DNA from: CAVUPF01 sp963777915
GTDB lineage: Bacteria; Actinomycetota; Thermoleophilia; Solirubrobacterales; 70-9
Assembly (NCBI GenBank): GCA_963777915.1
Contig: CAVZSH010000009.1
Coordinates: 1-64,000, forward strand
Length of the DNA: 64,000 bases
Direction: 5' to 3'
Below, piece after piece: positions 26,256 through 33,311 of this stretch. A program made the translations under genes and the position numbers. Each line of letters begins with the position of its first letter. The stretch's first letter is position 1. The notes below the pieces were generated by a model that was given only the letters and a program-made list of their open reading frames with translations, had not been told where the DNA came from and searched no databases.

Positions 26256-26424
26256 GTCGCTGGCCGGTCGCGTCGTCGGGCAAAGGAAGGCACGGCCTCG
26301 TCAACGTCGCAGCAATCTCCTCGCTGCCTGCAATCGCTTCCGATTCAGAGCCTGGGCGAACGCGAACTCAGGCTTGAAGGTGGCGGCTTCGCCCCTCTCC
26401 CCGGAGGGCTGTAGGCTCACCTCA

Positions 26425-26868
26425 ATGCCCACGCAATCACATGTACGGCGGCTGGTGGCATTGGCGCTGACCGTGACCGCGCTCGCGGCGCCTACGCTGG
26501 CGGCGGCTGCCGGTGGCGGCGTGGTGCTCGGGTCGAAGGCATTCGCACCCCTTGGCGAAGGCTGGGGCACGAAGAAGCCGGCGCAGATCTTCAACGGCGG
26601 CGACCCGAGTGGCCTGGTCACGCAGATCAATTGGACGCGCTGGGGAGGCGCGGTGGCGATCGGACACGGGCGCAACCCGATCTTCAAGCCAGGCGGCGGC
26701 TACTACGCTCACCAGGTGAGGATCAAGCTGCGCGCGAGTGCGATCGGGCGCTGCGGCGGACGGCGTGCCTACACCAGGCTCTCAGTCCGCGAGCCGTCAC
26801 GTCCGGGTGGGCCACTCGGTCCGTGGAGGCTTTGGTCGGGCGCGTCGAGCATCTGCTCGGCCCCTTGA
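26425..26868 (+). CDS. Secreted hypothetical protein
   Basis: 147 residues. A basic start and hydrophobic core (RRLVALALTVTALAAPTLAAAAG) form a signal peptide. The mature part is glycine/tryptophan-rich (FAPLGEGWGTKKPAQIFNGGDPSGLV, INWTRWGGAVAIGHGRNPIFKPGGGYY) with two late cysteines (GRCGGRR, SSICSAP) likely to pair. ATG 26425 is chosen because the upstream frame is not signal-like. The family is one seen in Thermoleophilia-like genomes but I cannot assign a function. Confidence 0.75.
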   Translation: MPTQSHVRRLVALALTVTALAAPTLAAAAGGGVVLGSKAFAPLGEGWGTKKPAQIFNGGDPSGLVTQINWTRWGGAVAIGHGRNPIFKPGGGYYAHQVRIKLRASAIGRCGGRRAYTRLSVREPSRPGGPLGPWRLWSGASSICSAP

Positions 26869-27031
26869 GACACGGGGGATCGATTGGGGCAGTGGCTCCG
26901 CTCGATTACCACCCGCTGAGGTAGCTCAGCCGCGCACTTGGTCTGAAGTTGAGGCAGCGCAGGGCCGCGGCGAATAGGCGTGGGCTCGGCCTCAAAGACC
27001 GCGCGCCTTTCCGGCCTCCTACCCTCCACCA

Positions 27032-27460
27032 ATGGCCGATGATCGCTACCGGCTCGGGCGCTTCATCGATGCTCAGGACCGGGCGGGCGCCTACGAACGC
27101 GCGCTGAGCGAGCTTCGGGCCGGGCACAAGGAAAACCATTGGATGTGGTTCGTCTTTCCCCAGGTCGCCGGCCTCGGCCACAGCCCGATGGCACAGACCT
27201 ACGCCATCGGATCGCTCGGAGAGGCAAGGGCCTACCTCGATCACGCCGTCCTCGGCCCGCGCCTGCTCGAGTGCGCGCGTGCGCTGCTCGGCGTCAGTGG
27301 CAAGTCGGCCGACGAGATCCTCGGTGGGACCGACGCAGTCAAGCTGTGCTCCTCGATGACCCTCTTCGCCCTTGCGGCTCCCGAAGAGCCGCTCTTCGGG
27401 CAGGTGCTTGACCGCTACTACGCCGGCAGCACCGACCAAGAGACCGAGCGGCGTCTGTGA
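27032..27460 (+). CDS. DUF1810 family protein
   Basis: 142 residues matching the DUF1810 (COG5579) pattern: RFIDAQDRAGAYERALSELRAGHKENHWMWFVFPQVAGLGHSPMAQTYAIGSLGEARAYLDHAVLGPRLLEC, then SADEILGGTDAVKLCSSMTLF and a C-terminal LDRYYAGSTDQET. The whole family length is present. Members are helical soluble proteins with no firmly established biochemical role. ATG start at 27032. It is followed by the amidase gene on the same strand, whose own ribosome site lies past this gene's stop. Confidence 0.9.
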   Translation: MADDRYRLGRFIDAQDRAGAYERALSELRAGHKENHWMWFVFPQVAGLGHSPMAQTYAIGSLGEARAYLDHAVLGPRLLECARALLGVSGKSADEILGGTDAVKLCSSMTLFALAAPEEPLFGQVLDRYYAGSTDQETERRL

Positions 27461-27518
27461 TCGGTCGGCTCGCGGCGTTTCTCTGCTATCGAGCTGTGGG
27501 AGGATCGGGGTCACTATC

Positions 27519-28292
27519 TTGCGGAGTAGTTGTCCTTGCATCGCGGCGCTCGCCATGTGGGTCCTCACCAGTCTGGGGGTCGCCGGCACGTCGGCTACTG
27601 CCGGACTGACGGTGCGCCGCGCCTCGCTGCCGCTCGCCGGGAAGGTCGTCGGTATCGATCCCGGCCACAACGGCCGCAACTACACCGATCCCGCCTACAT
27701 CGATCACCTGATCTGGAACGGACGCGAGCAAGAGGCGTGCGATACGACCGGCACCGAGACCGACGGCGGCTACACCGAGGCACAGTTCAACTTCAACGTC
27801 GCCTCCTACCTTGCCGCCGACCTGCGCGCCGAGGGTGCCAAGGTCGTCCTCACGCGCAAGACGAACCGCGGCGTCGGTCCCTGCGTCACCCGGCGCGCGG
27901 AGATCCTCAACCGCGCGCACGCGGACGTAGCGATCGACATCCACGCCGACGGCGGGCCCGCGGCTGGCCGCGGCTTCGCGGTCCTTGAGCCAGTCGCCGA
28001 CGAGCCCAACGATCACGTGATCGGCGCTTCGAAGGCATTTGGCCGGGTGCTGCTCAAGCGCTACCACCAGATCACCGGGATGCCGATGAGCACATACGAT
28101 GGGCGCGGCGGGATCTCCTACCGCGACGATCTCGCAGGACTCAACCTAACGACCGTCCCGAAGGTGCTGATCGAGTGCGGCAACATGCGCAACTCCACCG
28201 ACGCGGCACGGCTCGTGCGCCGCTCGTTTCAGCGTCTCGCTGCGGGCGCCTTCGCAAAGGCAATCACCTCCTACCTCCAGCAGACGCGCTGA
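27519..28292 (+). CDS. N-acetylmuramoyl-L-alanine amidase (Amidase_3)
   Basis: Zinc amidase that cuts stem peptides from peptidoglycan glycan chains. The mature domain begins KVVGIDPGHNG (first zinc His), then EAQFNFNVASYLAADLRAEGAKVVLTRK, with the second His in VAIDIHADGGP and the catalytic Glu in VLIECGNMRNSTDA. The start is uncertain: TTG 27519 gives a signal peptide (LRSSCPCIAALAMWVLTSLGVAGTSATA) with GGGAGG about 16 bases upstream; ATG 27555 would truncate it. About 257 residues from TTG. It precedes a block of surface genes and may act with the L,D-transpeptidase at 30790 in wall turnover. Confidence 0.88.
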   Translation: MRSSCPCIAALAMWVLTSLGVAGTSATAGLTVRRASLPLAGKVVGIDPGHNGRNYTDPAYIDHLIWNGREQEACDTTGTETDGGYTEAQFNFNVASYLAADLRAEGAKVVLTRKTNRGVGPCVTRRAEILNRAHADVAIDIHADGGPAAGRGFAVLEPVADEPNDHVIGASKAFGRVLLKRYHQITGMPMSTYDGRGGISYRDDLAGLNLTTVPKVLIECGNMRNSTDAARLVRRSFQRLAAGAFAKAITSYLQQTR

Positions 28293-28377
28293 GCGCCACT
28301 TCCCGAGGCCCGCAAGTTGCAGAGCAGCACTGCGCGATCCCGCCGCCTGGGACGCAGGATTCCGTACTGCAGAGCGT

Positions 28378-28411
28378 AGGAGGCACGGATTCGAACCCCC
28401 GAGTCGCCTTG
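28378..28411 (-). other. tRNA 3'-end-like relic
   Basis: Read on the minus strand, this has a T-loop-like GGTTCGAATCC and a following TGCCTCC that resembles an acceptor 3' strand. The matching 5' half GGAGGCA and a proper anticodon loop are not found upstream, and the T-stem does not pair fully. It is therefore not a functional tRNA. It lies where the less GC-rich surface block begins, which fits an old integration scar. Confidence 0.35.
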
Positions 28412-28580
28412 CGATGACCAACGGCTTCGCGGGCAGCCGCCGCGTCAGTTTCCATGGTGAGAGATACCTTTGACTCTCGTAGTCCTTGCCCTCTTGCCTG
28501 GCTCCGCTTCTAGATGTTTCATTTTGGCAGAATCCAACCCACCAAGCCGTACTGAGTGCTCGCTTCCTTACTGGTTTGAG

Positions 28581-28811
28581 CTATTCACATTCTTCCGCGG
28601 CTGAGCTCTCCCTTTCCGCCGCATTTGTTTCATTAACAGCACCCTCAGCACGAGTCAAGTTGCCAGTCGCTACCTCTTTGTGGATTCGGACAACTTCGGT
28701 GTGCAGGTGACTTTCGGCCGTGCTCTCACAGGTCGCACGATTGGTTCCAGAGGTTCCGCAACCGGCCAGCGCACAGCACAGTAGGCAGAAGAGGAGGGCT
28801 TGGCGGCGCAT
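28581..28811 (-). CDS. Small lipoprotein, AAERESSA family
   Basis: 76 residues. A signal peptide with lipobox LAGC (RRQALLFCLLCCALAGCG) would be lipidated near residue 18. The mature part is short and charged: TCESTAESHLHTEVVRIHKEVATGNLTRAEGAVNETNAAERESSAAEEC. Two cysteines bracket a predicted helical hairpin. The spacing of C, H, E, G-x-L and the AAERESSA-x-x-x-C end is shared with the lipoprotein at 49642-49941, so both are members of one unnamed family. ATG at 28811. Function unknown. Confidence 0.68.
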   Translation of the reverse strand: MRRQALLFCLLCCALAGCGTSGTNRATCESTAESHLHTEVVRIHKEVATGNLTRAEGAVNETNAAERESSAAEECE

Positions 28812-29025
28812 TGAACTCGCAAGGCTATTGGACCGCTGCCCAGTAGGTCACGAATCTGTTGCTGCCCCACAACGCAGGAGCGCAAGAGTGACGCTGCGCG
28901 ATCGGCTTGGGGTCGACCAATGTAGTGTTGAGCGGCACTGCAATCAAGCGCCGCAGGAGCCAAGACAGCACAGCGTAGTACCAACAAAGTGCCAGTAACC
29001 GAGAGTGCAGATCTCTTCAGTTGGA

Positions 29026-29379
29026 TCAGCGCGCTTCGTAGTTAACGTGGCCGGCGCCGTTCTGCTCGGTAACTACGAACCGCGTACTGATATGGCCGAC
29101 AACCGCCATACAGGAGAACACCAGTCCCTTTCGCTGGGGCACACTCGAGGGGCAGCTCACCTGAGCTCGCTGTCCGCGCTGAGCGAAGCTGCTTCGCGCG
29201 ATTGCCTGCTCGATCTTCCCGGTGTTTAGTGTGGCGGAGGATCCAGATGAGCCACATGCAGTAACGGCGAGGCTCGTCACGACGAGGACGCCTGCAACTA
29301 ACGAGCGTCTACTCAATCGGCTTGAGATCGCCGGGGGTCCGGGTCTTGTAGTTCTGATTGGGTCAGGTAAGGTTTGCAT
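29026..29379 (-). CDS. DUF4333-like lipoprotein
   Basis: 117 residues from ATG 29379. An N-terminal arginine-rich region and hydrophobic stretch SLVAGVLVVTSLAVTACG give a lipobox (VTAC). The mature domain LNTGKIEQAIARSSFAQRGQRAQVSCPSSVPQRKGLVFSCMAVVGHISTRFVVTEQNGAGHVNYEAR follows the DUF4333 pattern with two conserved cysteines around VSCPSSV and FSCMAV. Such domains are small extracellular modules of actinobacterial lipoproteins with no known activity. It lies 40 bp downstream of the collagen-like gene on the same strand and may be co-transcribed. Confidence 0.75.
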   Translation of the reverse strand: MQTLPDPIRTTRPGPPAISSRLSRRSLVAGVLVVTSLAVTACGSSGSSATLNTGKIEQAIARSSFAQRGQRAQVSCPSSVPQRKGLVFSCMAVVGHISTRFVVTEQNGAGHVNYEAR

Positions 29380-29419
29380 ACATTGGGTCTTTCTGGGGTT
29401 GGGGTCGAGCATCAGACGA

Positions 29420-30547
29420 TTAGCCGATTTTCTCGATGGCGACGGAAGCGTTCGTACTTTCCTGCGTTCCTCCAATGGGCGTGGCCAAGCCGACCGCCGC
29501 GCTGGAAGTGTGATTCCTAACCGTGAGAACCCCATCTGCGGCTATAGCAACTATCGCCTGTCCGTTGTTCTGCTGAGTTCCGGCACCGGAGCCGTAGACC
29601 GTGCCGGGAACCACGGTACCGTTGACGAACAGAGCCATCTGGCTCGGCTGGGTACCCGATACCGAGAATGTGACCATGTAGATACCGGAGTTCACGAGGG
29701 TGATCCCCGCGGCACCGGGGGTATGTGTGATGCCCGAGGTCATAACTCCATTCGTATCGAAGGTGACATCGGCCTCAAGCGGCACCGTCTCTTCGCCTAG
29801 GTTGTAGACATAGGCGTACTGCGAGAGTCCATTCGAGCTGGCCGGGCCGGCTGGCCCAGCAGAACCGGTCGCACCGGCAGCACCTTCGGCTCCTGCGACC
29901 CCCTGCGAGCCGGTTGGCCCTGAAGGACCAGCAGCGCCGGGAGTTCCGGAGACCCCCTGCAAGCCAGTGGCTCCTGGTGAACCAGCGGCGCCGATTTCAC
30001 CGCGGACGCCTTGTAGTCCTTGTGATCCGGAGGCACCAGCGGAGCCCGTGGCTCCTGTGGCTCCGGCGGCCCCCTGCGAGCCGGTTGGCCCTGAAGGACC
30101 AGCAGCGCCGGGAGTTCCGGAGACCCCCTGCAAGCCAGTGGCTCCTGGTGAACCAGCGGCGCCGATTTCACCGCGGACGCCTTGTAGTCCTTGTGATCCG
30201 GAGGCACCAGCGGAGCCCGTGGCTCCTGTGGCTCCGGCGGCCCCTTGCGAGCCGGGGGCTCCTGAAGGACCAGCAGCGCCGGCCGAACCCGCCGGACCGG
30301 GGGCACCCGCCTTGCCGATGACTCCGGGAAGTCCCCGGAGACCTCTTACATTGCGACAGATCTGCCGCTTCTGAGCACATCGGGTATACCGAACTCCGCC
30401 GCGGCCAACGCTGCCCGTAAACGCAGAGTGACCACAGGGGAGAACGCGATGGGAGTGACAAGCCGCAGCAGCCAGGCTGACCGGTCCCAGGACAGCAAAG
30501 GAAAACATGGCGATTAGCAACAACTTTAAGAACCTCTGACCACACAT
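29420..30547 (-). CDS. Secreted collagen-like protein with BclA/C1q-type C-terminal domain
   Basis: 375 residues. A signal peptide (FLKLLLIAMFSFAVLGPVSLAAAA) and a cysteine-containing N-terminal part lead into about 150 residues of Gly-X-Y repeats (GLRGLPGVIGKAGAPGPAG and onward), the collagen triple-helix pattern. The C-terminal 130 residues (SQYAYVYNLGEETVPLEADVTFD and onward) have the beta-sandwich look of trimeric BclA/C1q-like heads with GIYMVTFSVSGTQPSQMALFVNG. The protein would form trimeric surface filaments. The repeat part contains a perfect 171-bp tandem duplication. Alternative starts exist a few codons in. Transcribed toward the two lipoprotein genes. Confidence 0.88.
   Translation of the reverse strand: MCGQRFLKLLLIAMFSFAVLGPVSLAAAACHSHRVLPCGHSAFTGSVGRGGVRYTRCAQKRQICRNVRGLRGLPGVIGKAGAPGPAGSAGAAGPSGAPGSQGAAGATGATGSAGASGSQGLQGVRGEIGAAGSPGATGLQGVSGTPGAAGPSGPTGSQGAAGATGATGSAGASGSQGLQGVRGEIGAAGSPGATGLQGVSGTPGAAGPSGPTGSQGVAGAEGAAGATGSAGPAGPASSNGLSQYAYVYNLGEETVPLEADVTFDTNGVMTSGITHTPGAAGITLVNSGIYMVTFSVSGTQPSQMALFVNGTVVPGTVYGSGAGTQQNNGQAIVAIAADGVLTVRNHTSSAAVGLATPIGGTQESTNASVAIEKIG
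29901..30242 (-). repeat. Perfect tandem duplication of a 171-bp collagen-coding unit
   Basis: Bases 29901-30071 and 30072-30242 read as identical by eye over 171 bases (57 codons, 19 Gly-X-Y triplets). A third, diverged and partial unit begins at 30243. Exact DNA identity despite free codon positions indicates a recent duplication or ongoing homogenisation, so array length may vary between strains. Confidence 0.85.
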
Positions 30548-30789
30548 GTCTGACCTGCTTTCTTGACTCCAGCCCGGTGTCTCCGGTACTCGAATCCATT
30601 TGGATGGATTTAGGCGAGGCCAAGTATCGGCCTGGTCAGTCCAAGGGGGCTGAGATCAGCAGGTAGGCGACCGTCACTTGCGTTATCGACCAAAGGGTTA
30701 CATAACTTGATCCGAGCGTTCGGTCGGCGAGAGCATCCACTGAGCCGGCCTTACAACACATCTACCGGCGCCAGGCGATCAGGCCTTTG

Positions 30790-31536
30790 CTAGCGGGTGA
30801 TGGTCAGCGGTACTCCACTGCCGATGCGCCTTGCCAGCCATGTGATGTCGCCCGTGCTGAGCCTGATGCAGCCGTGTGAGGCCGCAGTTCCCAGCGCGCC
30901 GGGGAGGTTATCTGTCCCGTGGAGCGCGATCTGCCCTGGGCCACCATCGAATTCCTGAAGGACGTTTGATCGGGCGCTGGTCGCCAGCGCAAACGGGGCG
31001 CCGGCTTCTTGGGGAGAGAGTGCAAGAGCCTCCTCGACGAAGAACTGGCCTCGTGGAGTCGGGGTGGAGGGCTTACCCACCACCGCTCGGAACCGCCGAC
31101 GGACGCGGCCATCATGGTAGATCGTGACTCGGCGAGCGGAGAGTTTGACCCAGATGTGCCACTCGGTGGCCGTGTGCCTCGTACGGTAGGTGGAGATCCA
31201 CCCCGTGTGACTGTTAGGCCGACCAGGGAGCCGCACGCGCACCCAGGCGCCACGACTGGCACGACCGAGCACGGGCAGGACCGTCCGAGCACGCGTCAGC
31301 GGCCGCCGAGCATCAACAGATTCGATGCGGCGCGCACGCGTATTGGGTTGGGCTCGGGCGACGTGATCGCCCAGAAGCACCACAAGAGGTTGGCTCGCGG
31401 GCACCTTGAAGCCAGTTGCCTCGGCGGGAACGGCGAGAACGCAGGCGATGCCAACCGCGAGGAGAGCCACCGCCAACGCCGAAACCCCCCGGCGGATGCC
31501 GGGGAGTCGCGACCAGTCGCAGGGCAGATGGGTCAT
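30790..31536 (-). CDS. L,D-transpeptidase (YkuD), secreted
   Basis: 248 residues. A hydrophobic helix after RRGVSALAVALLAVGIACVLAVPAEA exports it. An SH3-like middle (VLPVLGRASRGAWVRVRLPGRPNSHTGWISTYRT) precedes the YkuD domain, whose catalytic motif is IALHGTD (His) and SHGCIRLSTGD (Ser/His-Gly-Cys, about residues 222-232). It makes 3-3 peptidoglycan cross-links or attaches proteins to the wall. Its ATG overlaps the stop of the DUF3494 gene in an ATGA quartet, so translation is coupled and both fall under the upstream riboswitch. That pairing suggests the adhesin is linked to or stabilised in the wall by this enzyme. Confidence 0.92.
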   Translation of the reverse strand: MTHLPCDWSRLPGIRRGVSALAVALLAVGIACVLAVPAEATGFKVPASQPLVVLLGDHVARAQPNTRARRIESVDARRPLTRARTVLPVLGRASRGAWVRVRLPGRPNSHTGWISTYRTRHTATEWHIWVKLSARRVTIYHDGRVRRRFRAVVGKPSTPTPRGQFFVEEALALSPQEAGAPFALATSARSNVLQEFDGGPGQIALHGTDNLPGALGTAASHGCIRLSTGDITWLARRIGSGVPLTITR

Positions 31537-32696
31537 CCGGTGAACTGCGACGGGCCGTGGCGTGGATGGAGCACCGCTGAGGCGCAGGCGCGGTAGCGGA
31601 ACGTCAATGTCTTGGCGTGGGTGGCGTCCTTAAACGTGACGCGTGCGCCGACCTTGTGAGCGCCTGGTGCAGCTGGCAGGAACACCTGAAACGGCGAACT
31701 CGTCCGGCTGGCGATACGCGCGCCATCCAGGCTGAAGATCACCCGCCTAATCAGGTGGCCGCGAACCGCAGCACGGAACCCAGCAGTGCAGGCCGCACGC
31801 GGTGTGCGGCGAATGTTTGCGGTGCCGCTATGAGTGGCCTTAGGACCACCTGCGTGGCTGGTGGGCACGGCTTTGCCGGTACCTGCCGCGGGCCCGCCAG
31901 TCGAACCCGGCCCGCTGCTCGTCGGTGTCACGACGGGTGAAGGAGACGCAGGTGGAGATGAGGACACCGACCCGGTGCCGCACTGCGAACCTTCGAGGAC
32001 ATTGTTGATCAGGCTGATCTGGCCGTTGCGGGCAAGCACCCGCCCGACAACCGAGGCACCGTTGTTCAGCGAGATGCTCGTGAGCGCCATCAGGTTGCCC
32101 TGAAACGCCGTGGTGGTTTCGAGCGTCGCTGAGCTGCCAACCTGCCAGTAGACGTTGCACGGGGAGGCCCCGTTGATCAATACGACCGAGCTGGCCGGTG
32201 CCGTGGTCAGCGCCGAGCCGATCTCAAAGACAAACTGCGCGTCGGGGTCGCCCTGCGCATTGAGCGTGAGGGCACCGGTGAGCTGGGCAGATGACGTATA
32301 GCGATAGGCCCCAGCGGTCAGAGTCCTGTTGCCGAGGTCAGTGCCCGACAGATCGTCGGCAGGTGCGACAGGCTGCCCGGCCGCAACGTTGTAGGCAGTG
32401 GTGAGGTCGGACTGAGCCTGGCCGGCGACAGCGTCGTTGTTATGCGTGGCCCCGTTGACGACGGCGGGGAGGCCGAAGCCGACGAGCGAAGTCCCTGGGG
32501 AGACCCCGAGATCGCCATTAAGCACCGACGGTCCCGTGTTCGTGACGGTGGAGCCACCGAGAACCACGAAGGGACTGGCGGTAGCGAGGTTCACCGGGGA
32601 GGCTTGCGCGGCAACCGGAACGAAAACGAACGCGGAGGCCATACCGAGGATGATTCCGGCAAGCCAGCCACGCTTGAGATGCTTGGAGTTGGACAT
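31533..32696 (-). CDS. DUF3494 (ice-binding-like) adhesin domain protein, secreted
   Basis: 387 residues. Signal peptide (GWLAGIILGMASAFVFVPVAAQAS), then a DUF3494 beta-helical domain: FVVLGGSTVTNTGPSVLNGDLGVSPGTS, LTAGAYRYTSSAQLTGALTLNAQGDPDAQFVFEIGSALTT, CNVYWQVGSSATLETTTAFQGNLMALTSISLNNGASVVGR. A Ser/Pro/Thr/Gly-rich linker (about residues 245-300) and a C-terminal Ig-like domain (RVIFSLDGARIASRTSSPFQVFLPA) follow. DUF3494 domains occur in ice-binding proteins and in bacterial surface adhesins; without ice-site data, adhesin is the safer call. AAGGAGGG precedes the ATG. A c-di-GMP-I-like riboswitch lies in its leader. Confidence 0.88.
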   Translation of the reverse strand: MSNSKHLKRGWLAGIILGMASAFVFVPVAAQASPVNLATASPFVVLGGSTVTNTGPSVLNGDLGVSPGTSLVGFGLPAVVNGATHNNDAVAGQAQSDLTTAYNVAAGQPVAPADDLSGTDLGNRTLTAGAYRYTSSAQLTGALTLNAQGDPDAQFVFEIGSALTTAPASSVVLINGASPCNVYWQVGSSATLETTTAFQGNLMALTSISLNNGASVVGRVLARNGQISLINNVLEGSQCGTGSVSSSPPASPSPVVTPTSSGPGSTGGPAAGTGKAVPTSHAGGPKATHSGTANIRRTPRAACTAGFRAAVRGHLIRRVIFSLDGARIASRTSSPFQVFLPAAPGAHKVGARVTFKDATHAKTLTFRYRACASAVLHPRHGPSQFTG

Positions 32697-32779
32697 GAAT
32701 GTCCCTCCTTATGGGCGAGCAGCCCAGACAACGTTCCTTCTTTGGCCGTCACTTACCGCCGATGAGAGCCAGCGGCTGG

Positions 32780-32868
32780 TGGCAGTCCTTCGGTAGCCCG
32801 GCTAACTCCGGTGGAGTCCCGTGGCTCTGCGGACCCGCCTCGCGACGAGGGTGCCTGAGTCGAGAAGG
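32780..32868 (-). promoter_or_regulatory. Probable cyclic di-GMP-I (GEMM-I) riboswitch
   Basis: Read on the minus strand, the leader of the DUF3494 gene contains AGGCACCC, a hairpin, then GGGTCCGCAGAGCCACGGG (32835-32817), a short hairpin, and AGCCGGGCTACCGAAG (about 32803-32788). GEMM-I aptamers have the same order: GGCA, hairpin, GACGCAAAGCCACGGG-type junction, second helix with the AGCCGGGUUACCG receptor. One base more than the consensus is present before CGCA. The aptamer ends about 85 bases before the start codon, leaving room for an expression platform. Ligand identity is by motif only. Confidence 0.72.
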
Positions 32869-33311
32869 TCTGCTCTCGTGTTCAACCAACATCGACAGGA
32901 GAATGCCGCACCTTGAATCGACTACTCCGATCTTCTTGTTTGTTGTAATTCTACCGGCTGTGCTCATGCTTGGAGGCACCTACGGAGCGCCCCGCCATCG
33001 AGTCCGCGTTGACACGCAGGAGCAGCCAGAGACTCGGCGGCCCTACGGAGCGTGCCCCGCAAGACCTGGCAGGTCGCGGCGAGCCGATGCTGAGACTGCC
33101 GTGCAAACTGCCTTCCAGCGCGTCCCATGGCCGATTTGCAGCTACTCTTTAGCGCCAGTGATATAATTTTTTAAAGCGGTTGCCTCTTGCCGACCATTGC
33201 TGCATTTGGTTTGCCGGCCTCTGGTTTCCGTTAATCGGGCACTCGGGCGGTGCCTGGTTGCACCCAATCAGTCGACAGAGAATGTCGGTGAGCCTTTAAG
33301 GGGGCGAAAGT
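32869..33311. other. Intergenic region between riboswitch and PAS-EAL gene; promoter candidate
   Basis: No gene is recognised. A TATAAT box occurs at 33162-33167 on the plus strand, with a TTGCAG at 33136-33141 as a weak, widely spaced -35. Transcription from it would give a leader of roughly 135 bases before the PAS-EAL start. The adhesin promoter should also lie here, on the minus strand. Confidence 0.5.

Noticed and set aside
28378..28460. Functional tRNA-Ser on the minus strand
   Set aside because: Acceptor 5' half and valid anticodon loop are missing; T-stem mispairs.
29901..30290. Regular repeats considered as a CRISPR array
   Set aside because: Repeats are head-to-tail 171-bp coding units without spacers, explained by Gly-X-Y codons.
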